Assembly (NCBI GenBank): GCA_016209345.1
Contig: JACQWH010000026.1
Span: 1-32,839, forward strand
DNA length: 32,839 nucleotides
From: Candidatus Uhrbacteria bacterium
Lineage (GTDB): Bacteria > Patescibacteriota > Patescibacteriia > JACQRZ01
Reading direction: 5' to 3'
The position numbers were made by a program, and so were the translations under genes. The notes under the pieces were generated by a model, which saw only the letters and a list, made by a program, of their open reading frames with translations, was not told where the DNA came from and ran no database searches. Positions 4,753-14,926 of this stretch are shown in pieces; within the stretch, counting starts at the first letter, position 1, and every line of letters begins with the position of its first letter.

Positions 4753-7700
4753 ATGAGGCATATATTTCGCAAAGCTCGACGGTGTGTTGAGAGGGTCATG
4801 TACATTACGACGATAGCATCAACAGTCCTCTGGACGCTCGGTCCGGCAGCACTGCCGGCCAATGCGACAATTAGCATACTTACATCAGTCTCAAGCGCAA
4901 CAAGTGCGCAGACCATCGGGCCGTCGAGCGTACCAACGGCAATATTCGGCATTAACGCGGTTGGGGACGGCGGTGAGAATTTTACTTCATTTTCTCTTGC
5001 TATTACTCCGTCAGCCGGTTTTGTGATGAGCGACCTCGCTGCGCTTGGCACCGGTGCCAGCTCGGGTATTGCTCTCTATCGCGACGATGGGGCAACCCAA
5101 GGATCGTTTGATGCCGCTACTGACGCAAATATCGCCCTGGGTCTTCCGCCTATCATAACTGACGGATCAACTCGCATTTCAAAGTTGATGCCCAGCGATT
5201 CGGTCGGCGTGAGCGCGACAAATCAGGTGGTGGGTTCGGCCGGACGAGACATGAATTTTGTGGTTGGTGATCTTATTTTTGGCAACACAACGGCAAATTC
5301 AGCATCCCTCAACACCTATGATTGGCACGTTGTGACGACAGCGGAAAATATTACGACTGATGCTGCGCCAACAACCTTGCGCCTTGACGCAAACGCAGGG
5401 GGCGCGCCGACATTTGCGGCAAGCACCAGGATTTCGCAATTGACACCCGCATCAACCGGCTCGTACGTCATTAACGGAACGAGCAATACTACAACGCCCG
5501 CATTGACAACCGGCGACATTATTTTTTATCAAACCGGAGCAGGCGCAGGAACATGGGGAATGGTGACCGGTAATTTTACCGCAGCAGCGTCTCCGGTGAA
5601 TGGAGCAAATCTTGGAAATGCAACCTATCGCATTAGCAAGTTGTCCGCGCTCACGGGTTCGTTTGTTGTTTCGGGAACGGATACGATTACGGCCCCGGGA
5701 ACAGGATATACCACGCCAGTTGTTGGAGATATCGTTCTGTATCGTTCTGGCGGACAGGCACTGTGGGGCATTGTGACAAACGCAACCTTGACCAGCGGAA
5801 CGTTTGCCGTTAATAACGCGGCTCTTCCGCCGGGGACCTATCAAATTAGCAAAGTGAATGCCTATACTCCCTCAAGTGCCTTGACATCCGCCATTCCCAC
5901 AGATCAAAACGCTTTTAATACCAGTGATCTCGTCTTTGGCATGCCGACGCAAAATCCGATAACAACTTCATATAATTGGCATATCACAACTGGCGATTCA
6001 TCCGGTAATGCAGCTAATTTTCGTCTTGATGATCGCATGAGCGCTCCGGCGTTTGGATTCTCCGCAATGATTGCGACCGGTGGCGCAGAGCCGGTTCCGG
6101 CAAACAATACCGGTACTAACGAGGGGTCAGATTATTATGTTGCGCTTCGCACCTCGGCATCCGCAGTCAATGGCCACGCTTTTACCGCGGGACTTGCACC
6201 GGGGACATTTGTGCTGACGGGCGGCGTTGCGGGATTACCGACAGAGACGCCTTCACAAACCTATACCATTGCGACAACCGCTCAGCAGTCGCAGTCGGCA
6301 GGGGCAAACACCACGGTCATGGACATGACCAACGGGTTTCTCAAGCTCAAACAGAGCAGTAACTTTAAGGCGGTTGCGCGTGTTCAGTTTGGCAGTACTG
6401 AAAATACAAAAACATTGACATCCATCGCGATTTCTTTTGCCACTGCAAACAGCACAACGCCGACATGGACCGCAAGCGGTGCAGTATCATCAGAACTTCT
6501 TGACCTTGCCGCAACCGGCGGCGGTATCTCGCTATGGAAAGACGGGGGAACCGCAGGGTTTGGCTTGAACGGCGCCGGCGATACGCAAGTTACCCTGGCC
6601 GCAAGTCCGGTATATGGCGCAAGCAACGCGTTTACCATTACTCCGGCAACAGCGCCAACTATTGCGTCGGATGATGTGTACTTTATCGTACTGAAATCCG
6701 ATACGTCCGGTGTGGCAAACAATAATGCATTTACCGTGAACATGGCAACAACCGCCATTACGACCAGCGGCACATCGCCGACAATCGGTGCGTTTCAGAC
6801 ACCGCCGATCGTTATGGATACCACGGTGCCGACGATTGCAAGCGTGTCAGATGTTCCAGGCCAGACAACAAAACTCAGTGTTCGATTCAGCGAGCCGGTG
6901 CGGAAGCTTAATGATGCAGGAGCTCTTACCACATCCGATTTGACCTATACCAATGATGCAACAAACGGATCAGGACGAACCGTGAGCTCGATTTCCCATA
7001 GTCCGGGCGCGGATATTGCAGAACTCACCATGAGCGGCGCTCTAGCGGCCGGTGATTTTGACGGCACACCGTCTCGGTTGGCGGCTTCCGGAGCAGATAA
7101 AATAGAAGATATGGCAGGCAATGCCATGGCAACAACGGCAACAAATCTTGGCAGCCCCTTGATCATTACAACCTCGGTTATTCCGGCAACCTATGTGGCA
7201 GCAGTTTATGATGCCACAACACCGCTTGTCACGTTTGCGGCTCAAGGCGGGGCAGGAACCTATACCTTTGCGGGAAACACACAAGCTGATACGGATGCGC
7301 TTGTCGCGCTTTTGGGCGCAAGTCCCCTTGCCGGCGCCACAGGAAAGCTCACCGGTACGGTTCAGGCAAATACCGCAGGAACCAGGAACGTCACGATAAA
7401 AGTGACCGACGGCGCAGCCGCAACCGCAACAAAACAATTTACGATTAACGTCGCGGCAACGCAGGGAGGCGGTGTTCCCGGATTGACAAATGTCACGCCG
7501 CCATCAGGTGCGCAGAGCGCAACAAATCTGTCAATCGCTATTACCGGCACGAATACGAGTTTTACCAGCGCCAGCACCGTCGCATTCCTACTGAACGGAA
7601 CAGCCGACACCAATATTACCGTCGGAACAGTGACGGCAAATAGTGCAACATCAATCACGGTTCCCATCACTAGCATTGCGGCGGGCGCGACCGCAGGCGC

Positions 7701-10700
7701 TCGGGATGTAAGAGTGACGAGCGGCAGTCAGGTTGTCACCATGCCGGGTGGATTTAATGTCACCGGAACGGTCGCGGCTGGGCTCAATCTCGTGTTTCCA
7801 ACCGCATCGGCAACGGGAATCCAGTTGCCTACGCCCGGATTTAATTTTAATCCCTCAACAAACACCACATTTACCCATTACCGTATTGTATTGAGCGCGA
7901 CGCAGGATTTTGCAACCGCGCTGTGGAACTATGTTTTTCCAAAGCCGGATGCGCAAGGTACGAATGGAAGTCATTGTACCGCGACTTCATGCAATGTGAA
8001 TTATTCAGCGGGAAACTTTCTCACAATCACCCCCGCGTCGACGCTGACGTCAAACACAACATATTACTGGAAAGTGGAGACCTATCAGGATCCCACACCA
8101 ACAACACAGTTTGCATCATCGGATGTAATAGATCAAAACAGGAAGGAAAACACGCCGGTTCGCAGTTTCACCACCTCGGCATCAGTGACGGATGTCCAGC
8201 CGCCGCAAATAGAACATCGTCCGGTTGTCCAGGCGCGCGCAAACGCGTTGGTTACCGTGTACGCGCGCGTGCTTGACAATATCGCAAGCGCGAGCACGAC
8301 GCCGGCCCTTTCCACGACATTGTCTGCCTGTGCAGGTTCCGGATGCACGCCCTCAACATCAACACTGCCAAGCGCGGATGCAAATGACGGCGTTGTTGCC
8401 GGAACGCATGCGCAGAACGGATACTATAGCTATGTTCTCCCGTCGGCGTTTATTACCGCAACCGTAGGAACTATTGTACGGTATTATATTACCGCCACTG
8501 ACGGCACCAATACGAACAATTTTTATCAGCCGGGCGGAACAACGCCGTTTCAGTTCGCAACAACGGCGGCTATCGCATCGAGCGGCGTGACCATTACCGG
8601 TACGGTAAAAGACACCAGCGACGCATGTCCTGCCGGTGTGCAGGGATCGCTTGTGTTTGCCGAAGGCAGCGGTTTTAGCGCGACGACAGGAGCGGATTGC
8701 GCCTATACATTGGGTGCGGCAAATAACGGATTGGCCGTAGGATTCCCCTATGACCTTGTTGTGGCAAAAGACGGATACTCAACCCAACGAAGAGATGCCG
8801 TTCCGGCAGGGTCAACAAGCATTGCTGTTCAACTGGGGCAGGGCGCTACCGGCGGATTTGGCGGAGACACGACGCGGCCGCGTGTACTGCGCTCAATGCC
8901 CGGTGACAAGATGCAGAATGTGCCGGGGAATGATTCAAACATGAGGATTTTGGTGGTGTTTGACAAACCAATGAGTCAGACATCGGTACTGACAAGTGGC
9001 AATATGGTGGTCAATTCCGTGAATGTTCAGACAGGGGTCCTTACCAACATTACCGCAAACGGGTCATGGGCGTATTATTCAACCTATACCATGCCGTTTG
9101 GTGGAACAGAATCAAATGTCGCGGTATGGTCGTTTTCCGGCACAAATACGTTTGGCGATAGCAAGACGATCGCGGTAAAGGTGACGCCAAGCGTTCTTGA
9201 CACATCAGGAAACGCCGTGCAGGGAAATTTGACTGACGGGAGTTATTCATTTTCGTTCACGACCGGCTCAAGTGCAACATCCGTTGGTTTCAACACGGCA
9301 ACCGGAACGTTTGCTGACGGTGGAGTGTTCGGTCAAGGCACAAACATTGCACCGCACGTGACAACAACGGCACCGTCCATGGGTTCGCCCAGCGTACCGC
9401 GCAATACGAAGATCATGATTAACTTTGACACCTCCATGGCCGATGATGCTGTGGGTACGTATACGCTCGCAAGCGGCGTGAAGCTGTTTGAGGTGTCCTC
9501 GGCAGGTGTCGAGACAGATGTCACGTCATTGGCAGTAAACGCCGTCACGCTGACATCTGATAAGAAAGCCGCAACCGTCACGCTTAAAACCACCTATCCA
9601 AGCGAATGCACCGGCGTGGCCTGTGGCGTATTTAAGGCAACCACTCGTTATCGCCTGAAGGTGCTCGGGTCGGCAAAAGCCGCAAACGGAATGACCATGC
9701 GCGCCCCGGGACAGGAAACGCAAGTGGCGTTTATGAGCGACTTTACAACATCCGCCTCTTCTGACACTGTTGCGCCGACCATTGTCGGATCTGATCCGAC
9801 GACGAATGCGGCCGATGTTCCTTCGATGCTTGGGTCGGTGAGCGTGTCGTTTGATAAGGACATGGATTCTTCATCAATTACGACCTCAACCATGACCCTG
9901 ACGACCGGCTCAACAGCGGTCACCGGCACGGTTGAGTATCGGCCGATGGAGCGCACCGCGTATTTTATTCCGTCGCGCGTATTGACGCCGACCACGCAAT
10001 ACACGCTCTCTCTTACCGCCGGAGTTCGGGGAATCAACGGTACGGCAATAGCGGCGGCAACGCGCGCGTTTACCACCGGCTCTGCCGACACGTCCGCGCC
10101 CACTGTGACGTCGCTGACAGCGGATGACACAAACATCTCAATATCATTCAGCAAACCGATGAACTCATCACCGGCAACCGATACGACAAACTTTACGTCC
10201 AGCGTACTGCGCGTTGCCAACTATACGGTGAAATACGGAACAGCGGGGTTTAACGCGGCAACCGCGGGTACAACACTTACACTTCCCGCGACTGCGCAGA
10301 TTACCTATGATGGGAAGAACAATGCGGCGATGATTTCCGGATACCGTCCGACGAGCACGACTGCGGCGCAAGTTCAGGGACAACAGCTCTATGTCGCGGT
10401 TGCAAACGCAAAGGACATCGGAGGAAACGCAATCAGCACCTCCGGGACCGCTCCGGATACCGCAAATACCAGCCGTGCAACCGTGCAGAACAGCGCGACC
10501 ACCCAAGGACAACTCGGGCCGATGACCATTACCAATGACATGATGAAAGCGGTTGGTGATTTTAAGCCAACCACATTTTCCTCTGCAACATTCGGATTCG
10601 CGCCGCAAACGGAAGTACGGCCGTTCAATATGATGACCGGCACCACCACAATTTACGGCGTACATTTGTCTCTCTCGCGGCAGATACCGGATGGAGGCGC

Positions 10701-13700
10701 CATCGTGCTTACCTTCCCGCAAGGGTTTAATGTATCCGGCGCAAAACAGGATATCAACTCTCCGAAACGCCGCGACATAAACGGGCCGGGCACCGGCACC
10801 GTCACGTTCAAGTGCCAGACGAACGTCGCGGGAATGTCCGGCGCGAAGTCCTGCGGAGGCGGCGCGGCAAATGCCGATGATACCGGAACCGCGCAAGGAG
10901 GTCTTGCCGATGACGGGGTTGTGGTAAACGCGAATGCGCGAACCATCACCATTTATGTGAGCGGGGCAACCAACAGCGAAGGACATGATGTGCTTGATTT
11001 TGACATCGGGGGCATCGTCAACTCAACCGTTCCAAAGGATTTCAACACGAGCGGATATACCGTGAGCATCGCGACAAAGAACGGTACGACAAATCTTGAA
11101 ACACTGAGCTCAGTGCCATTCTTTATCCAGTCGGCGGGGACCACCACCTATACGCTTACCGGAACGATTACCGCGACAAACAATAATCAGAGCGGAACGA
11201 TTTCGGTATTCCTTGACTCGCCAATGACCGGCCCGCTTGAGGCAACATCTGCGGATTTTGGCGGCGGACAAACGGCAACGTATTCTTTCTCCAATCTCCC
11301 GCCCGGTGATTATGGATTGAGAACAGAACCGTACGTAAAGATTAATGACACGACTGAATTTCTCGGGAAATTTCCGGAGCGCGTGATGATGAGCGCAAAC
11401 ACCGTGCGCAATTTTACGCTCTCAAGCGCGACCGCGGCAGGTACGGGAACCTCGGTAACGGTTTCCGTTGACGGACCGTCAAGTGAGCCCATTGATATTT
11501 TCGCAAATGGTCCGGCCGGATTCCGCGTGATGCAAAAAACGCTTGACACCAATGCCGGTGCTGAAAACTTTACGATTCGCCTGTCAGACGGCGACTGGTT
11601 CCTTGGGGTTGGTCCCCAAATGCCAAAAGGACAGATGTCCGGCCCGCCGCCTTCGCCGAGCTATCTCCCGCCGCGGCCGGTCAATATCCGTATCAGCGGC
11701 GCTACTTGTGTGATTGAGGGAACCACGACGTGTACCAAAGCATTTACTCTCACCGCATCAACGAAGGAAATACGCGGTATCGTGAAAGATCTCGCAAGCA
11801 AAGTTATAGCAAACGCCAATGTGTTTGCGTACTCACCGTCCGGAACATCAATGGGAAACTTTGCGAAAACAGACACCACCGGAACGTTTATTCTCAATGT
11901 CACCCAAGGAGTGTTTAATGTCGGCGCGGTTATTGAAGGCATGCCCCAATCAAAGGAAGTGCCGGTTGAGGTGGTAAATGACGTGACTACGGGCGCGAAT
12001 ACAAACCTCAAGATTGACGGTGCCGCAACAGCAGTCACGGCTACCGCGGCCGCAACATCTTTTGTGTTGAAGTTGGCAAAACCAGATTATACGATTTCCG
12101 GAAAAGTGACTGACGGGACCAATGTTATCAACGGCGCGTCTGTCTATGCATATAAGCAGGGTGCGCCCGGACGATCCGGCGCCGCAACAGACAGTTCCGG
12201 AAATTATTCCCTCTTTGTGTCAGCTGGTACATGGAGTGTCGGCGCCTTCTTGCCCCAATACGGAAATCTGACTGAACAGACCGTCATCGTCACAACGGCA
12301 AACGCGACGGATATCAATTTCTCGCCAGGGACATCCTACGCGGTCTCCGGAACCGTCACTGTTGGCGGCACCGCGCGGGAAGGAGCCCGAGTGCGCATTA
12401 AGAACAGTTCATACTTTAATGAAACATTTACCGATACACTCGGAGCGTACAGCTTTAATGTGCCGCAAGGAAACGGCTATGTCGTTGACGGATTCGTGCC
12501 GGGTTTTGGAGATATCGCGCCATTAGCCGCGTTTAATGTATCGGCGGCTGTACCGAACAAAGATCTTACGGTCGCGACCCTGCGCACTATCACGATGACG
12601 TTTTCCTCATCGGTTGCAAGCGCGTTTGTTGAACTCCGTTCAACAACAGGGGCGAATATCCGGAAGAAAATTGAGAATTCAACCACCGGAACGCTTTCGG
12701 CGCCTGACGGCAGTTATATCGTAAATATTGATATGCAGGGAGCGCCGATTCCGTTTACCGCCGTTGCCGCAACCGATGGAAGCACGACCTATGCGAGCGC
12801 GACAGGTATTATGACGGTTGCCGACGGTAATGAAGGACTTACCGTCACCGTTCCAACATTGCGAACGATTACGGTTACCGTTCGCGACGGAGCAAGCGCA
12901 TTATTGGCAGATGCGTGGGTTGAACTTATGAATCCGACCAGCGGTGAGCACTTCGGGAGCAAAACGGGCACAAACGGTCAGGCGACGTTGCGCGCGGCTG
13001 ATGGTTCATACTTTATCAACGCAATGAAGCCCGGGTATTACCGCGTGCCGACCTCATTGACAGTCAATGCGGCTGTCGGGACGCAGGCGCTTGTTCTTAC
13101 GGCAGCAACGAAAACAATAGCGGGTACTGTGCTTATCGGCACAACAGGCGCGGCAAATGCGTTTGTGAGAGCCGAAAAGCAGGGCGGTGGATTTGCCGGA
13201 GCAATGACTGATGCAAATGGGCAGTATACGCTCTCTGTGGCGGAAGGCATCTGGAGAGTATTTGCGCGATCCGACGGATATGCAGAGGCGGAACTGAGCG
13301 CCACTGTTGATACGACAACCGCATCGGCGATCGGTAAAGATATTACCCTTACCACAACTGTCACGGTGTCAGCACCGAAGTCAAAGCCGATGACGCCGTC
13401 AACGGGCGGCAGCATTGAAGATACATCGGCAGGTATTAAGGTGAACGTGCCGGCAAACGCGCTGGGCAGCTCATCGTCAGCCGGAAATATGCAGGTGAAG
13501 AAGACGACGAATTATACGCAGACAGAGACCGCGCGACCGGTCGCCGCAGTTGAGATTAGCGCGACTGACGCAAATGGCACCCCCATTAAAACATTGACAG
13601 AAAGCGTGACGGTTGAGCTCACCTATACGAAGTCAGAGCTTGCGACAACAGCATCCTCATCGGATTCGTCCATTAACACAATGTCAGAAATTGAAAAACT

Positions 13701-14904
13701 CGATGTTGGTTTCTGGGATGAATCGGTATCAAACTGGACGACATTGTCCACGACAACGACCTATGTTGACTCAACAGGAGCAGTCGTCACGAGTCCGTCC
13801 GAAGATCTTTCCAATGTTGCGAGTGTGAAATTGAGCGCCCTGACCGATCACTTCTCCTTGTTTGCGCCGGTAGTTCCAACCGATCCGTCAGCACCATCAG
13901 CGCCGACTAACTTCGTCACAGGCACATCGACGACCAGCACAATCAACTTGCAGTGGACCGCAGTAAGCGGCGCGACCGGTTATGACATCTATCGCAGCAC
14001 ATCGTCGGACGGCACCTTTAGCCGTATTGGTTCCGAGCCAACCGTGTCGAGCGGATCAACGGTCACCTATCAGGATACGGGACTGAGTGCCGGCACGGCG
14101 TACTTCTATAAGATTTCCGCGTTGAACAATAACGGCGAGTCAGCCGCGTCAAGCGCAGCAACAACGTCAACGGCATCTTCAACGTCGAGCAGCAGTTCAA
14201 GCAGCTCCGGAGGCGGAGGAGGAAGCAGCTATGTGGCGGCGGCATCGGCAGCAACAACAACCGCAGCAGCAAAGACGGAAACAGCGACAGCAGGCGCAAC
14301 AGCCGTGACGAGCGTCGGTGCTGGCAAATTTGAGATTACTGTCCCGGCAACGGCGGCAAAAGCATCCGCAACTCCCGCAACACCGGCAACTCCAGCTGTT
14401 CCGGGCGTCTCAGCGGCACAAGCAGCAGCACCGGCAACGCCCGCCCTTGCGGCAGAAAAAGTACTCACCGCTGTTCCTGATGCGAAAATTATCGCCCTTC
14501 CGTCGTTCTCACGCTATCTTGCGCAAGGAGCTCGCGGAAAAGATGTCGAAGCGCTCCAGCTTATCTTGCAGGCGAACGGGTACTATAAAGGAAAAGTATC
14601 AGGTATCTTGAATGCGGATACAGTCAAGGCGGTCAAGACGCTTCAGACCTCGGCAAAGATTGCCACGGCAAAGACGGCAGGATACGGCGATGTCGGTCCC
14701 AAGACGCGAGCGTTCCTGAACTCACTGGTTAAGGAAGCAAAGGCAGAGGTGAAGGCGGAGCAGCAATCCATAGACGCAAAAGCCCCGGCAAAACAAGAGA
14801 CGAAAAAAGAGACGGCGGCGCATTCCGTAAAAACAGAACAGCCATCATCATCCTCGTCGGGTGGGACGGCGCTTGATCTTCTAAAGAAATTGCAAAAGCA
14901 ATAA
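4753..14904 (+). CDS. Giant exported multidomain surface protein with peptidoglycan-binding C-terminus (3383 residues)
   Basis: The signal peptide covers residues 1-38 (basic start, hydrophobic core, cleavage after PANA). Approximate order: tandem modules beginning (R/Q)IS(K/Q) at 140-435; two related beta modules (around 75-130 and 535-690); Ig-like units; an IPT/TIG-like domain (906-1010); a fibronectin-like unit (1010-1140); a carboxypeptidase-regulatory-like unit (1277-1363); four SbsA-type Ig-like domains with P..(D/N)...S(V/I).F(D/S)..M patterns (1374-1913); about seven carboxypeptidase-regulatory-like repeats with (I/V)SG.V and D..G.Y...(V/P).G (2128-2869); a ZU5-like region (2870-3041); fibronectin III (3046-3140); a Ser/Gly and Ala/Thr linker; a PG_binding_1 domain (3250-3328: GARGKDVEALQLILQANGYYKGKVSGI); and a Lys/Ala tail. 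No LPXTG motif or membrane anchor is seen, so attachment is probably through cell-wall binding. The mature protein has 12 cysteines, all in close pairs. A role as adhesin or surface-layer component is inference. Confidence 0.85.
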   Translation: MRHIFRKARRCVERVMYITTIASTVLWTLGPAALPANATISILTSVSSATSAQTIGPSSVPTAIFGINAVGDGGENFTSFSLAITPSAGFVMSDLAALGTGASSGIALYRDDGATQGSFDAATDANIALGLPPIITDGSTRISKLMPSDSVGVSATNQVVGSAGRDMNFVVGDLIFGNTTANSASLNTYDWHVVTTAENITTDAAPTTLRLDANAGGAPTFAASTRISQLTPASTGSYVINGTSNTTTPALTTGDIIFYQTGAGAGTWGMVTGNFTAAASPVNGANLGNATYRISKLSALTGSFVVSGTDTITAPGTGYTTPVVGDIVLYRSGGQALWGIVTNATLTSGTFAVNNAALPPGTYQISKVNAYTPSSALTSAIPTDQNAFNTSDLVFGMPTQNPITTSYNWHITTGDSSGNAANFRLDDRMSAPAFGFSAMIATGGAEPVPANNTGTNEGSDYYVALRTSASAVNGHAFTAGLAPGTFVLTGGVAGLPTETPSQTYTIATTAQQSQSAGANTTVMDMTNGFLKLKQSSNFKAVARVQFGSTENTKTLTSIAISFATANSTTPTWTASGAVSSELLDLAATGGGISLWKDGGTAGFGLNGAGDTQVTLAASPVYGASNAFTITPATAPTIASDDVYFIVLKSDTSGVANNNAFTVNMATTAITTSGTSPTIGAFQTPPIVMDTTVPTIASVSDVPGQTTKLSVRFSEPVRKLNDAGALTTSDLTYTNDATNGSGRTVSSISHSPGADIAELTMSGALAAGDFDGTPSRLAASGADKIEDMAGNAMATTATNLGSPLIITTSVIPATYVAAVYDATTPLVTFAAQGGAGTYTFAGNTQADTDALVALLGASPLAGATGKLTGTVQANTAGTRNVTIKVTDGAAATATKQFTINVAATQGGGVPGLTNVTPPSGAQSATNLSIAITGTNTSFTSASTVAFLLNGTADTNITVGTVTANSATSITVPITSIAAGATAGARDVRVTSGSQVVTMPGGFNVTGTVAAGLNLVFPTASATGIQLPTPGFNFNPSTNTTFTHYRIVLSATQDFATALWNYVFPKPDAQGTNGSHCTATSCNVNYSAGNFLTITPASTLTSNTTYYWKVETYQDPTPTTQFASSDVIDQNRKENTPVRSFTTSASVTDVQPPQIEHRPVVQARANALVTVYARVLDNIASASTTPALSTTLSACAGSGCTPSTSTLPSADANDGVVAGTHAQNGYYSYVLPSAFITATVGTIVRYYITATDGTNTNNFYQPGGTTPFQFATTAAIASSGVTITGTVKDTSDACPAGVQGSLVFAEGSGFSATTGADCAYTLGAANNGLAVGFPYDLVVAKDGYSTQRRDAVPAGSTSIAVQLGQGATGGFGGDTTRPRVLRSMPGDKMQNVPGNDSNMRILVVFDKPMSQTSVLTSGNMVVNSVNVQTGVLTNITANGSWAYYSTYTMPFGGTESNVAVWSFSGTNTFGDSKTIAVKVTPSVLDTSGNAVQGNLTDGSYSFSFTTGSSATSVGFNTATGTFADGGVFGQGTNIAPHVTTTAPSMGSPSVPRNTKIMINFDTSMADDAVGTYTLASGVKLFEVSSAGVETDVTSLAVNAVTLTSDKKAATVTLKTTYPSECTGVACGVFKATTRYRLKVLGSAKAANGMTMRAPGQETQVAFMSDFTTSASSDTVAPTIVGSDPTTNAADVPSMLGSVSVSFDKDMDSSSITTSTMTLTTGSTAVTGTVEYRPMERTAYFIPSRVLTPTTQYTLSLTAGVRGINGTAIAAATRAFTTGSADTSAPTVTSLTADDTNISISFSKPMNSSPATDTTNFTSSVLRVANYTVKYGTAGFNAATAGTTLTLPATAQITYDGKNNAAMISGYRPTSTTAAQVQGQQLYVAVANAKDIGGNAISTSGTAPDTANTSRATVQNSATTQGQLGPMTITNDMMKAVGDFKPTTFSSATFGFAPQTEVRPFNMMTGTTTIYGVHLSLSRQIPDGGAIVLTFPQGFNVSGAKQDINSPKRRDINGPGTGTVTFKCQTNVAGMSGAKSCGGGAANADDTGTAQGGLADDGVVVNANARTITIYVSGATNSEGHDVLDFDIGGIVNSTVPKDFNTSGYTVSIATKNGTTNLETLSSVPFFIQSAGTTTYTLTGTITATNNNQSGTISVFLDSPMTGPLEATSADFGGGQTATYSFSNLPPGDYGLRTEPYVKINDTTEFLGKFPERVMMSANTVRNFTLSSATAAGTGTSVTVSVDGPSSEPIDIFANGPAGFRVMQKTLDTNAGAENFTIRLSDGDWFLGVGPQMPKGQMSGPPPSPSYLPPRPVNIRISGATCVIEGTTTCTKAFTLTASTKEIRGIVKDLASKVIANANVFAYSPSGTSMGNFAKTDTTGTFILNVTQGVFNVGAVIEGMPQSKEVPVEVVNDVTTGANTNLKIDGAATAVTATAAATSFVLKLAKPDYTISGKVTDGTNVINGASVYAYKQGAPGRSGAATDSSGNYSLFVSAGTWSVGAFLPQYGNLTEQTVIVTTANATDINFSPGTSYAVSGTVTVGGTAREGARVRIKNSSYFNETFTDTLGAYSFNVPQGNGYVVDGFVPGFGDIAPLAAFNVSAAVPNKDLTVATLRTITMTFSSSVASAFVELRSTTGANIRKKIENSTTGTLSAPDGSYIVNIDMQGAPIPFTAVAATDGSTTYASATGIMTVADGNEGLTVTVPTLRTITVTVRDGASALLADAWVELMNPTSGEHFGSKTGTNGQATLRAADGSYFINAMKPGYYRVPTSLTVNAAVGTQALVLTAATKTIAGTVLIGTTGAANAFVRAEKQGGGFAGAMTDANGQYTLSVAEGIWRVFARSDGYAEAELSATVDTTTASAIGKDITLTTTVTVSAPKSKPMTPSTGGSIEDTSAGIKVNVPANALGSSSSAGNMQVKKTTNYTQTETARPVAAVEISATDANGTPIKTLTESVTVELTYTKSELATTASSSDSSINTMSEIEKLDVGFWDESVSNWTTLSTTTTYVDSTGAVVTSPSEDLSNVASVKLSALTDHFSLFAPVVPTDPSAPSAPTNFVTGTSTTSTINLQWTAVSGATGYDIYRSTSSDGTFSRIGSEPTVSSGSTVTYQDTGLSAGTAYFYKISALNNNGESAASSAATTSTASSTSSSSSSSSGGGGGSSYVAAASAATTTAAAKTETATAGATAVTSVGAGKFEITVPATAAKASATPATPATPAVPGVSAAQAAAPATPALAAEKVLTAVPDAKIIALPSFSRYLAQGARGKDVEALQLILQANGYYKGKVSGILNADTVKAVKTLQTSAKIATAKTAGYGDVGPKTRAFLNSLVKEAKAEVKAEQQSIDAKAPAKQETKKETAAHSVKTEQPSSSSSGGTALDLLKKLQKQ
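5173..6060 (+). repeat. Four tandem 67-85 residue modules in the N-terminal part of the giant protein
   Basis: Units begin near 5173 (RISKLMPS), 5428 (RISQLTPA), 5629 (RISKLSAL) and 5842 (QISKVNAY). They share a later motif: VGDLIFG, TGDIIFYQ, VGDIVLYR and TSDLVFG. This is followed by a Trp-containing strand (YDWHVVT, TWGMVTG, LWGIVTN, YNWHITT). DNA identity is low, so the duplication is old; I know no named family for the unit. Confidence 0.6.
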
Positions 14905-14926
14905 TACTATTTATATCCTTACGCGT

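Noticed and set aside
9648..10986. Long minus-strand open frames (up to 272 codons) opposite the giant gene
   Set aside because: They arise from the biased codon use of the Thr/Ala-rich plus-strand protein, show no domains or ribosome sites, and overlap one another.
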